Assembly: GCA_951394045.1 (NCBI GenBank)
Contig: OX595991.1
Location: 1,116,001-1,180,000, forward strand
Origin: Nitzschia sp. DOCU1
Taxonomy: Eukaryota > Bacillariophyta > Bacillariophyceae > Bacillariales > Bacillariaceae
Length of the DNA: 64,000 nucleotides
Direction of reading: 5' to 3'
The notes below the pieces were generated by a model, which saw nothing but the letters and a program-made list of their open reading frames with translations, did no database searches and was not told the origin of the DNA. A program made the translations under genes and the position numbers. How positions within the stretch are numbered: position 1 is the stretch's first letter; every line of letters starts with the position of its first letter. Positions 29,541-39,161 of the stretch are shown piece by piece.

Positions 29541-30869
29541 CTAGACCACAGAGATACCATCATCAAGCCGTATTTGAACCACCCTAGCTCCTCCACCGTT
29601 GAGGTTTTGACCAATTCGTAATCTCTCCCCCAAATACAAGCTGTCAAAGAGTCCCTCCCCTTGAATGGGCAGACTAAGGCACTTGTCACTCTTTCCCACA
29701 CACAACTTGCCTCCTTCGATAGTAGCTCGAAATCGTTTTGGGACGCGACGTGAACCAGAATCCTCTTCTTGTAGTGTACCATAGACTTGTACATTGGCCA
29801 AGGGTCCCAAGACTTGTCCAACGTTTAGCACCGTGTCTCGACCAAAGATTTGAAAACTGTCATTGAAATCAAACTCTGGAAAGGGAATGCGTCGATCAAT
29901 CCCCACTCCATCGGGACCAGGTTGTAAATAGACCAACATCCAAGTACCAGGAAAGAGAGAACCATCAAAGTCTGTTGCCGCATCATTGTCTTTGGTCTCT
30001 GCATTGGCCACAATTTCCTTGATGAGACTGTCAATTTCTTGTTTTTCTTCATTACTAAATTCATAGGGTCGACGACCATTGAGCATGTCAAACAAGCGTG
30101 TCACAGCCTTGGGTTCTTTTACAGGTGTCAAATGACTCGATTTGGGTAGTGGATCGACCCATGATGGCGTAAAACTTTCTTGCAAGGCCTTGGTGGCATC
30201 TTTACTCCACGTTTGATCTTGACGGGCTACTAAACCATTCTCGTCAATTGTATACACGATAGTACTCTCATAGGCCGTCACATAGGGATGCCAAGGAAGT
30301 TGGAGGTAGCCACGGGATCGTATGCGACCCGCAATGGTACGAGTGACTGGATCTGGTGTTAGTGGACTCACAAGTTCCACAGTCGACCGGGCAGGATCAA
30401 ATAAGATGCGCAACGCTTGTTGATATTGACTCGTGCTCGCGACACGATTGGTAGGATCCGTAAAGATGGCATCATCACGAAAAATATCGGGCGACAAGTC
30501 CCCCGTCAAAAAGTAACCACCTTGATTCGTGGCTCCCATGGTCAAATCTCGGGAAAGTCGTGCTGCTAATTCATCGAGGGACAAGCCCGTTGTTTTCTCT
30601 GACAAGGTCACCTTGGCACCGAGAGGTGCCAACTTGGTATAGTCTCGCACAAATGTAGGCAATTCATTATTCGTTTCTGCCGCGTTAGATGGCAATGGCG
30701 ACGCTACTGTCAGACAACCACCAACGCTCCCGACGACTGCCACTTGTGACAACCACGACCGGCGGGAAACCTGGTTCTTATCATGATGATGGTTGGAAAG
30801 GGCGTCGACGTGTATCGTGGTTCGACATGACAGCACAAACAAGGACAACAGCAATCTCTTATGGGTCAT
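29541..30869 (-). CDS. plastid-lipid-associated (fibrillin/PAP) protein with N-terminal DUF2358-like domain
   Basis: Predicted 442 aa from ATG 30869; the open frame starts three codons earlier at a GTG. A signal peptide (1-23) is followed by VSRRSWL (34-40), a hydrophobic run and SNAAE (61-65), a twin-arginine lumen signal. Residues ~80-240 resemble DUF2358/NTF2-like proteins (DIFRDDAIFTDP near 120). Residues ~250-442 resemble fibrillin/PAP: LNGRRPYEFS, GTWMLVYLQPGPDG, and GLFDSLYLGERLRIGQN at the end. Fibrillins bind lipids in plastoglobules and thylakoids and are linked to stress and photoprotection. The combination with a Tat-type signal suggests a lumen or thylakoid-surface location, which is inferred. 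Domain names come from pattern recognition and need a profile search. Confidence 0.78.
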   Translation of the reverse strand: MTHKRLLLSLFVLSCRTTIHVDALSNHHHDKNQVSRRSWLSQVAVVGSVGGCLTVASPLPSNAAETNNELPTFVRDYTKLAPLGAKVTLSEKTTGLSLDELAARLSRDLTMGATNQGGYFLTGDLSPDIFRDDAIFTDPTNRVASTSQYQQALRILFDPARSTVELVSPLTPDPVTRTIAGRIRSRGYLQLPWHPYVTAYESTIVYTIDENGLVARQDQTWSKDATKALQESFTPSWVDPLPKSSHLTPVKEPKAVTRLFDMLNGRRPYEFSNEEKQEIDSLIKEIVANAETKDNDAATDFDGSLFPGTWMLVYLQPGPDGVGIDRRIPFPEFDFNDSFQIFGRDTVLNVGQVLGPLANVQVYGTLQEEDSGSRRVPKRFRATIEGGKLCVGKSDKCLSLPIQGEGLFDSLYLGERLRIGQNLNGGGARVVQIRLDDGISVV

Positions 30870-31309
30870 TGCGTTCACTTCAGAGTAGTATCAATGTCGA
30901 TTTGCCGTCGGGGTGCAGACACCATCGACTGGAATGTGTGCATCATCGTCATCGCTGCCTAAACCGCAAAAGATCGCGGCATGAGATCTTTTTGCCTTCA
31001 AAAATTCTCCCTCCGATCCTATTCTGGTTGGGTCGATCAAGTCGACTTTAGTCGGATGGTTCATTGAGTCATTTTTGTCGCATCATCGTCCGTCCATCAG
31101 ACGTCAAACCTGCGACCGATGGCGCGAAACGTGTGTGTGGTCTCGCACCCCTCGTTTGGGGACGACCATGATGCATTGCCGTTGCTCGTGTCGGGAGCCG
31201 ACGTTTTTGAAACACAACGGGTAGCAGAAGCATACCTTTGACAGATCGCAACGCAAAGTGTAGCTACTGTGCTGCAGCCTTCAATTTTTGCTCGACGGCA
31301 TTCGCGAAG
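30870..31309. other. divergent promoter region (fibrillin-type / ASCC2)
   Basis: About 440 bp between divergent genes. Small overlapping ORFs (30689-31051 plus, 31069-31318 minus) run antisense to coding sequence or lack motifs. No element is clear. Confidence 0.45.
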
Positions 31310-32974
31310 ATGGATCAATCATCATTAGACGACGCCCACGCATTGATTTCTCAACTGGAACACTTGAGCCATGCATCATCGACAACAACGACAGCCTCCC
31401 TTCCATCACCACGACAAGTCTTGGCCATGGGAAGCATTTTGTTCCGAGTCTCGCAGCAACAAAATCATCCAAATGATCTTTGGTTTGCCCATCAACATTT
31501 GGTAGACTCGTTGCCTGAAGAGTATTGGAAGTGGGTCATGGCCACGTTGCAAAAAGCAGCGCATCGACTGGCTACTTCTGCCGACGAACACGACTTGGTG
31601 ACAGCCCTGCAATCCTTGAATGGACTATTGAGTCATGCCCCACGACTGTGTCAACTGACATACTCACTCGAGTGGATAACTACCTTGGCGGCCATCTACG
31701 ACAAGCTAGTAGTCAAGGATGCCACGGCGTCCAACAAGGACATTGTCTTGTCAACTCTATCGAGTCTACTACTGGATGGACTACTACTGCTACCACATCA
31801 ACAACCACAAACTGGTGCAATACTAGAAGAATCCTTATTGGAAGCCATTCAAGCTATGGAAGCTGAATCGACCGATTGTCTGGGGGATTTACAGGCCTGG
31901 CAAAGTCAAAAGGAGCCTTTTCGAAGAACCTTGGAGAGTGAATTGAAAAAGCTTTCTAGCAACGACGATGAAAGTCTACAACAACGAGAATACATTTTAA
32001 ATATGCTCGAGTCGGCGCGGCAACAAACGAAAGCTTCTAAACCTCGTGCGGTGGTGGCTACTCCTGCTACTAATAGTACCGTCAGCAAGAAACCAGCAGC
32101 AGCCAAACCCATTTCGGCGGCAGACGAACTCGAACGACGAATTCAACAAGTCAAGCAGATTCTACCAGACTTTGGAGAAGGCTTTATTGAAACGGCTCTT
32201 AGTTTGCACCAGGGCAATGTGGAAACGACTGTTTCTACGCTATTGAGCGAAAACCTTCCATCCGCCTTACGAGTTTTGGATCCGTCTCTACCCCGGCGGC
32301 GCAAGGAACGCGCCCAAGAAGAAGCTCAAGAAGCGGAACAAGCTCGAAAACTGGTCAAGGAACGAGTGGCGTTGGAACAACAGCAAGAAGAAGCTCGCTA
32401 CAAAGCACTGTTGTATGTACAACAAAAAGACGAGCAGCAACTACTACCGCCACTTCATGATGAGTACGATGATGATTACGACGATCAATATGATGAAATT
32501 GATGTCGGACTAGGAGGCGCAGATGATGGCATGTACGACTTTGAACAAGTCAAATTGTACAATCAACTCGTACGAACCGAAGAATCCGAAGATTCCTTTT
32601 GGCAAAACAATCGAAATACGAACCGCATTAACAACAATGTTGGCAAGAAGAAGGCTGAAGAAGAGGAAGAGGAAAATGAGGAATCTACTGGAAATCAATC
32701 CAAATATCGAGGCTCCGACAAAATCAAAGGTGGACGAGTCATTGGACCCGATGGCAAGGTGGTTCGAAACAGTAAACCAGGCCGTGGCGGCGGTGCAGGA
32801 CGAGGAGGCAAAACTGCGGGGCCGAACAGCAGTGAGGGCACACCATCAGGAGGACCACAGCCGCCAAACGCGGGCCGTGGCAAGCCTCGCACCAAACCAA
32901 AGGCACAAAACCGCGTCAATCGAAATCGTGACAAAAAGGCCAAGGCCCAGGGTACGTTTGGTGCTGCCAATTAA
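31310..32974 (+). CDS. ASCC2: ASCC2-like CUE-domain protein
   Basis: Predicted 554 aa from ATG 31310; the frame opens at a non-ATG codon at 31238. Residues 1-260 are mostly helical and of no clear family to me. A CUE ubiquitin-binding domain lies at about 270-320 (VKQILPDFGEGFIETAL, then TLLSENLPSALRVLDPSL), matching the region of ASCC2 where the ILEE-LAPTL motif follows the CUE helix. A Glu/Arg/Gln-rich helix, an acidic Asp/Tyr stretch and a Gly/Arg-rich basic tail follow. ASCC2 binds K63-ubiquitin chains and recruits the ASCC3 helicase in alkylation repair and ribosome-quality control. The N-terminal half is shorter than the human protein, so the orthology is probable, not certain. Confidence 0.75.
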   Translation: MDQSSLDDAHALISQLEHLSHASSTTTTASLPSPRQVLAMGSILFRVSQQQNHPNDLWFAHQHLVDSLPEEYWKWVMATLQKAAHRLATSADEHDLVTALQSLNGLLSHAPRLCQLTYSLEWITTLAAIYDKLVVKDATASNKDIVLSTLSSLLLDGLLLLPHQQPQTGAILEESLLEAIQAMEAESTDCLGDLQAWQSQKEPFRRTLESELKKLSSNDDESLQQREYILNMLESARQQTKASKPRAVVATPATNSTVSKKPAAAKPISAADELERRIQQVKQILPDFGEGFIETALSLHQGNVETTVSTLLSENLPSALRVLDPSLPRRRKERAQEEAQEAEQARKLVKERVALEQQQEEARYKALLYVQQKDEQQLLPPLHDEYDDDYDDQYDEIDVGLGGADDGMYDFEQVKLYNQLVRTEESEDSFWQNNRNTNRINNNVGKKKAEEEEEENEESTGNQSKYRGSDKIKGGRVIGPDGKVVRNSKPGRGGGAGRGGKTAGPNSSEGTPSGGPQPPNAGRGKPRTKPKAQNRVNRNRDKKAKAQGTFGAAN

Positions 32975-33081
32975 CTTGGGTTCTTGAGAACCGCATTCAT
33001 GATTGCCAGTACGATTGAAACTTTTGTGCACTTGGGTTGAGAACCGCAATTGTTACCGGTAGAAAGTTTTTGCACTTGGGT

Positions 33082-33465
33082 GTTTCCACATATCAAAGCG
33101 TTGATGGCATCTTTCTTTTTTTCCTTCTTTGGGTTGCTCCTTCGATTGATATTTTGTCTTTGTACCTGCTATCTTTTGATATTTTTGGCTCCTATGACGA
33201 TATCTGGTACTACCGGTAATAGCGCGGAATAACTCGGGAGGTTTCTCTACTAGTTTCCACCCATCAAATTTCGAAATGTTTTGATGGTATCTTTCTTGTT
33301 TGGGTGTCTTTCTTTCCTTCTTTTTTGAGTTGCCATGACATCTCTCTCTCTCTAGTAGCAAGATATTTTGTGCTTTCTACCTACTATCTCTATTGATATT
33401 TTTGGCCACGATTGGAACAACTTGGAAGGTTCCTTTTTTACTGTAGTTTCCACCCATCAGTTGGC
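33082..33465 (+). repeat. imperfect tandem repeat, about 171-193 bp unit, 2+ copies
   Basis: Copies begin with GTTTCCAC(A/C)(T/C)ATCA at 33082 and 33253, and a third partial start lies at 33446. Each full copy has TTGATGG(C/T)ATCTTTCTT, a T/C-rich segment with CCTTCTTT, a GATATTTTGT...CTATCT segment and TTGATATTTTTGGC. Copies differ by many substitutions and small indels. No coding potential. Confidence 0.7.
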
Positions 33466-33701
33466 CATAGCGCTGGAAAAGCCGGTAGAGTTTGCCCGAA
33501 AGCCCTTCTGGTTCAAATCAGACACAAGATGGGTATCGCCTTCCTGAATTGATAAATATATGCCTCCAAGGAGTGCCATGTGACATACATAGCTTTGCGG
33601 GCATCCAGGAAGCTTAAATATTTGTGATCTCAGTCATCATGGTGAGATGAGAGATGACACGTTCGACATAATGCTCTCGTGGTACTTTTGGCACGAATAG
33701 A

Positions 33702-33823
33702 ATGACCATTAGAGCGCTAATACGCCCCTCTCAAGTCAAGTCTTTCGATAGTTTCAACATAAGATGACCTGTAGCGGATTAATATGCCCATCTCACGTCA
33801 AGTCTTTCTGTAGTAATACCATA
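33702..33823 (+). repeat. 62-bp imperfect direct repeat, two copies
   Basis: Copies start at 33702 and 33764 with ATGACC. Shared pieces are TAATA(C/T)GCCC(C/A)TCTCA(A/C)GTCAAGTCTTTC, then a TAGT(T/A) run and ACATA/CCATA at the end. It lies about 300 bp upstream of a small uncertain gene and could be regulatory or simply a decayed duplication. Confidence 0.65.
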
Positions 33824-34108
33824 GATTTAATGATTGAAAGAGAAGTCGACGGTACGCTAAGAAGTCTTGCATCTAAAGCGGCTTCGGAAGGGCATAATAG
33901 TGGAAATGTGTATGCAGTTTTTGAATCGAGAACCATTTTTTAGTACGTTTACCGATCATCCACCACTTTCTTCGCCACTTTTGTCCTGGAATACCGATAG
34001 GAACTCGCGTTCATATCGATCCGTCCAACAAAATTCCAGCTGCATTCACAACTTGTGCACAATACTACACCACTGCTACACATTGAACCTACTGATACAA
34101 GGTTAACC

Positions 34109-34546
34109 ATGACAGCACAACTAGAAAGTTTCATGAAGAACCTGGTGCGGAATGATGTCCGAGCGACACTGGTAGTCGACAACGCCAAAGTACTCCAATC
34201 TAGTAGCGAGCATGATACGCAACAATGTTCAGCCGTTGGGAGGCCGTTGCCTATGGGCGATGAAACAGCGCTCCTGAGCCCTGTCGGCAGAATACCGTCC
34301 CGAAGGACGAGAGGAGGTCTCGATGTATCTGATCACAACAAGCGAGAATCAAGGTGGAACTCCTCAACTTCAGCATCTCCGAAATCGCCAGACAGACAAC
34401 TGGGAAAACCTACACGCGACGTAAGGATGTATCTGCAACCACCATTATGCAAGAGATCGCCGCCATCTGCACGCCGATCAGGTTCCCTCCAATGCCCAAC
34501 ACCTTTCAAACCAAATCGAAAGAGCCAGATGCCGGTTGCAGCATAG
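34109..34546 (+). CDS. small hypothetical Ser/Arg-rich protein
   Basis: Predicted 145 aa from ATG 34109 (AACCATGA context), within a frame open from 34055. The first ~25 residues (MTAQLESFMKNLVRNDVRA) look helical; the rest is low-complexity with SPDRQLG, SPPSARR and PTPFKPNRK motifs that resemble short kinase-target or disordered-protein sequences. No domain, signal or membrane segment. It stands alone in a repeat-rich region; the initiator context and codon pattern make it plausible, but it could be noncoding. Confidence 0.4.
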   Translation: MTAQLESFMKNLVRNDVRATLVVDNAKVLQSSSEHDTQQCSAVGRPLPMGDETALLSPVGRIPSRRTRGGLDVSDHNKRESRWNSSTSASPKSPDRQLGKPTRDVRMYLQPPLCKRSPPSARRSGSLQCPTPFKPNRKSQMPVAA

Positions 34547-34731
34547 TTCTAGGTTACCATTCAAGCTGGACTAATACCAGTTTTCTCTCGGGGCGATTGG
34601 GATGGCTATGTTGATATTGGTTTCTCCGAGTACTTCCTGGCGTGACCCGCTCTTGATGTACTCAATGCTAACAAGATAGAAACTTCTTTTTTTGATTGAA
34701 TCCTCGCGTGTTTACCTTTTGTGCAAGAGCC

Positions 34732-36484
34732 TCACGGGAGTAGAGCCTTGATTTTGGACGCAACCCCTAGGATCTTCCCCAAGATTCCCAGCGTGATCAA
34801 CCAAAGAGATGCTGTCAGGATGTCGGCTCTTCGCAAAGCAGCACTGTATTTTAAGTTAGGGTCCGAAATCTGAATGAATACAGGTAGCGGGGTGAGACCG
34901 AAGGTGACTTTGTTCAGGGCGACCCGACCAAAAAAGTTAAAAGTCCAGAGCATTTTCCGAAGAGTCAGTATTCCTCCAAACTGTTGATACTGGAAAGGCG
35001 CACCGACTCGGACCATCTTCACCAAAGCCTTTGCCTACAGTACGTAGTGAATGACAAGTCAGTCAAGAACGCACCAACGGCATACCAGCATGCTCACCTC
35101 TACACACGTACCTCTAGGCCACGCTGCGCTCCGTAGTCCCTGGCTACCTCCCCGACCTTTCCATGACTCGCCAAGGCTTCATCCAAACACCAAACATCTT
35201 CGAGACCAGAATTGACTCCCTCTCCAAGATCTGGAGGAAATGTATGTCCCGCATCTCCTACCAGTATGACAGCTGCCTCGCTATTGGGCGAGACAACGTA
35301 AAGTTCCGGGCTATACTGGCAAGGTGGCAATCGCAATCCCTCCGTGCTGGTGAATCTTTCAAACTCTTTTTCTTCCACCAGTGCGGCATCCCCATAAAAG
35401 TCGAAACGAGGAAAGGCCTTGGCAAACCACTCCCGCATTTCTTCACTCGTCTTGACTTTCCAAATGTCATGGTTGGGTAGTCGAATCACGTTGAAGGTAC
35501 GTGTGGGAGCCTTGCGGGCAGGTAGCAACCCCAAGGATATGGCCATTTGGGGACTTTTGTGAATACTACGAATCGAGTAGAAGGTTTGCGTATCAAACGG
35601 AATTTCAAACATTGTGCCATCGCCAACTGGGACCTTGGCATTCGCGTTGATTTGGAGCGTCTTGTCGTCGAAATGAATTTGGAGGGAAGAGAGTTGAGAA
35701 AATGACATATGAAAGTTGTGCTTTCTCGTTACGAACAACAGCCTGCGACGTTTGACTCGTCGTCGTCGTTGTGCACTACGATCATACTACATACCTTAAA
35801 TTTGAGTCCTGATGCCGGAGAAAGCCATCGCCTGACCTTGAAACCGCTAGGGTCACTGTTTGCCCACTGAGCAAACGGCGACGGCGATTGCGCCAAGCTT
35901 TCTCGTACTTGCGATTTCATTCCGTCACACCCTAGAACCAATGAGGTTGTAATGGTTTGATTCGTAGAACCCTCTGTACAAATCTCAATCTTCGAATCCC
36001 CCACGGCCGAAATTTTGGAACACGACACTCCATTAATGATCGTAATTCGTTCCTCGGCCTCGGCAGCGTTTAGTAACAATCGAATAAATTCATGGCGACG
36101 GATCCAAAAATTTCTCCCCGTGGGACGAAAAATCGGAACCTCTTTGGGCTCGGGGTTCAGAATTTCCTTGGGGTCGGCAGGAATGGACACGAGCTTGGTC
36201 GGGCCCACGGTCAGAATGCCCTGCTCTTCCAACGCTTTCTGGACAATAGGAAACATCTTCGTCAGCTTTTGTCCTCGCTCTCGAATCAAAAAGGGATATG
36301 CCTTGGTGGGATCGTAGACATCGGTGCGTTCGGCGGATTCGAGAATCGTCACTTGGTATCCATGACGCTGTGCCAGCACTAACGCCGATGATAAACCAGC
36401 GGGTCCCGCACCGACCACCACTGCCGATTTTAGACATTCAACAATTGGCAATATCAGCGCAAGCAAAGTGAAAGAGCACCTCAT
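34732..36484 (-). CDS. FAD-dependent monooxygenase, kynurenine-3-monooxygenase-like
   Basis: Predicted 533 aa from exons 36484-35795, 35720-35112 and 35034-34732 (introns of 74 and 77 bp, both phase 0). The start is the ATG before a hydrophobic signal-like segment (MRCSFTLLALILPIVECL). The Rossmann motif VVVGAGPAGLSSA (G25, G27, G30) binds FAD. GDAGHTFPPDLGEGVNSGLED is the class A flavoprotein second FAD motif. A hydrophobic C-terminal helix (LTASLWLITLGILGKIL) suggests membrane attachment, as in KMO. The family adds one oxygen atom to aromatic substrates with NAD(P)H. Substrate assignment is uncertain; related groups include zeaxanthin epoxidase and other p-hydroxybenzoate-hydroxylase-fold enzymes. 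The first acceptor (35721) was chosen because it alone keeps the frame. Confidence 0.78.
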
Positions 36485-37036
36485 AGTATAATTAGTTGTA
36501 AGCCTCTTTGGGCAGGATTGTGGATAGTTGGTCATCTTGGGTGTGTCAAAGCAATGACAGCCGAAGTACGAGAATGCCTTCTCATGTTGGAAGGATGTTC
36601 GGTGGTGCCACGCTAACACGCTTTCTCGCGCGCGCGGCGGCAAAAGATCGCTGATCGCTGACTCACTCGACTCGACTCATTTATTCAAGTCAGTCGGATT
36701 TCATCCTATCCAGTCAAATCAGTCAGCCCGTGCGTCAGTCGTCGTTGTCACGAGAGTGAGACCTCCTGCCGATAGCTGGTGCACTGCGTACTACGACAAC
36801 CGAAGTGATCCTTCAAAAGATGCTTGATGATCAGTTGTACGATCCCGTGCGAGCTATTCTTGGATCTGGCACAGAGAAGAAGCTAAAAGAGTTTGAGATC
36901 GTTCCGATTGAGGGGCTAAGGAAGACGACGACAAAAATAGAACAATAGTAGACAATAAACTGCCAGATCACCATTTTTGTTTGACTACTATAAAATAGGG
37001 GTAACAACGGTCCCGGCTCAACTCTAAACACTAGTA
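36485..37036. other. intergenic upstream of the FAD monooxygenase
   Basis: About 550 bp between minus-strand genes. It contains a CG-rich run (TCTCGCGCGCGCGGCGG near 36625) and many GTCAG/CAGTC motifs at 36660-36740. The upstream part of the monooxygenase frame is open here but lacks a credible protein. No gene is supported. Confidence 0.45.
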
Positions 37037-38592
37037 TTAGTTACTATTCGTATCGTCTGCAGGCTGCATCTTGCGATGGAAGTCTCTGATTCGCAGAGAG
37101 GCGTCTTCCAGGATTCGAGGATTCAATTCACTCTCGGGAAGGTTCATCCAGGCATGATCCAATGCCGCCTCGGCTCCGAGACGCTTCTTGGGGTCAACTT
37201 GCAACAGTTTCTTCACGAATTCTTTGCCCTCTTCCGAGATGTCAGCCCAATCTTCGCTGAACTCGTACTTGCCCGAGACAATGGATCGGAAAAGCTCCTT
37301 TTGCGTCGAGCCAGAAAATGGGAGGGTCCCACTTAACAGGAGGAAGGCAACGCAACCTGCTGACCACATATCCGATTCCAGTCCATATGGCTTCTTTAGA
37401 AGAACCTCGGGTGCAACAAATAGTGGCGTCCCGCATTGTTTAGTGAGTGATTCCGGTGCATGGCACCGGGCCGCAAATCCAAATCCCGCTAATTTCACAC
37501 CCGTGTCTTTGTCTTCGTTGACGAACATGATGTTTTTGCTGTTGATATCGCGGTGTGCCACGTTTCGACTATGGCAAAATGACAAAGCCTCCATAATGTT
37601 GAAAATAACACCTCTTGCGATTCGCTCGTTATAGCGATAGCCCATGTCCCCAATTCGTTCCAGCACGCCGCCACCCGTCAAGAGTTCCTTGACTAAAAAA
37701 TATGTGTCGTCTTCTTCGAAAAAGTCGATCAGTGGGACAATATGAGGTGGATTCATAGTAAGAGACGACAGAATCGAAACCTCGTCGTACACAGCCGCAT
37801 CGTCTTCGGGTGGCAAATCCTGACGACGGACACATTTCACTGCCACAATATGACCGCTGACCCGATGCGTACTCCTACAAATAGTGGAAAAGGCTCCACT
37901 TTTGAGCTACAAGTTAACCAAAAGATATGGACGGGTGAGAAAGAATTTGTAGAGTTACGAAAGACAAAGTCACAATGGCATGCGTGATGTGTCCATACCT
38001 TTGCATTGAGCTTGTATACTTTCTTGAAAGGTCGGCCCTTGCCGCCTTCAGGAAACTCGGGGAATTCACACTTGAGCACGGCTTTTCGAATGACGAGAGC
38101 AGTTTGCTCCAGAACTTTTTTGGCTGTGGGGACTTTTTGTGCTTCTTCTTTGGTCATGACGACATTTCCGCCCTTGACGTCTACCAGACAAGTCTCAGTT
38201 ACCCAGATTGTCCCCTTTTCGTTATCCTTTCGGGCAAGAAGTGTCACTTGAATTTGCAGTCCGTCAGCACAAAGACTAGGATTTAAATCCATTGTCCATA
38301 TGCAACCCTCAATTTCAAAGTCTAAAGAAATCAAAGCTGACTTCTTCTCGTCTTCGTCCACATTTTCTAAGATATATTTGGATAGAGATTCGCAAAGAAA
38401 CTCGAGTTCCGCCGAACTATCATTCTTTTCCCTAACTGCACGATTCAGGAGGTGACTATTCGTTTGAAAGGTGATGATGCACTCTTCCGAGTCAGATAGC
38501 GTGCCGGTGAAGTCATCTGGTAGTTTCGTAGGACAAAGACCATCATCCCTGGCACCGATTTGAGAGTCGGTGTAAAGGTCGTCGGCTGGCAT
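37037..38592 (-). CDS. CaMK/CDPK-like protein pseudokinase
   Basis: Predicted 487 aa from exons 38592-37999 and 37906-37037 (92-bp intron, phase 0), with the splice completing the Gly-rich loop (LKSGAFSTI). Residues 1-198 are an unrecognised N-terminal domain. The kinase domain has Lys222 (VAVK), a Glu240 candidate for helix C, HRD at 316-318 and VAPE. The catalytic-loop Lys is Asn320 (HRDINSKN), and the Mg-binding Asp of DFG is Gly339 (LAGFGFA). Phosphate transfer would be very weak or absent. Helices after VAPE (DMWSAGCVAFLLLSG, KKRLGAEAALDHAWM) are normal. I infer a scaffold or allosteric regulator. No EF hands are present, so it is not a complete CDPK. Confidence 0.85.
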
Positions 38593-39161
38593 GACAACTT
38601 GAGGGACTAATAATTTCGTCAAATAATCTCAAGAGGACAAGGAAATGAACAATAACTGCAGCGTCTGGTAAACTTCACACTTTCAATGCTTGTGCGTCCA
38701 GTGTCACCACCGTTATTATTACAGATCTCGGCGCTTGGAAAATGCGGTTGTTTTCACCAAACAAACGGACGGGCTTGCATGGAAAATCTAACGTGAAACT
38801 TTGACGAGTGAATGGACAAATATCACTTCGAGGGTTGAAATAAGCTGCAGAGTCGAGTAGGTTTCAATGGAATGTGATCAGAGGGCATCGCAGAGAGGCA
38901 TCAATTGATTGCTTTCCTGCTGCAGTGGTTGGGAAAAGCCAGGATCGCGAACGCTGTATATCCGAGATATGTGTGGTAGAGAAATGGATGTAGCGCTGGC
39001 GCCAATTATGCCCCTCGAAATGACCGTTTTCTATCACGGGAAAAGCAACTGCAGTCGAACGGGTCGGTTGCCGCTGCTACATACACAAAATACATGCAAC
39101 ATACGAGCTGGGATTAGTGGATGATTACTACTGATATGGTGCGAAGAGTTTGGCATTTCTA
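38593..39161. other. intergenic between pseudokinase and pta
   Basis: About 570 bp between minus-strand genes, holding the pseudokinase promoter and the pta 3' region. A small plus-strand frame (38909-39124) has no motif. Nothing else is seen. Confidence 0.45.

Larger units (their letters stand above)
32975..34108. other. repeat-rich intergenic region
   Basis: About 1.1 kb without a supported gene. It holds two separate tandem repeats: a pyrimidine-rich 171-193-bp unit at ~33082-33465 and a 62-bp unit at ~33702-33823. Between them the sequence is AT-rich. ORFs such as 33053-33361 are repeat-derived. Confidence 0.6.

Noticed and set aside
33490..33530. Possible tRNA T-arm (GGTTCAAATC)
   Set aside because: The flanking bases do not form the 5-bp T stem, and no D-arm or anticodon arm could be laid out.
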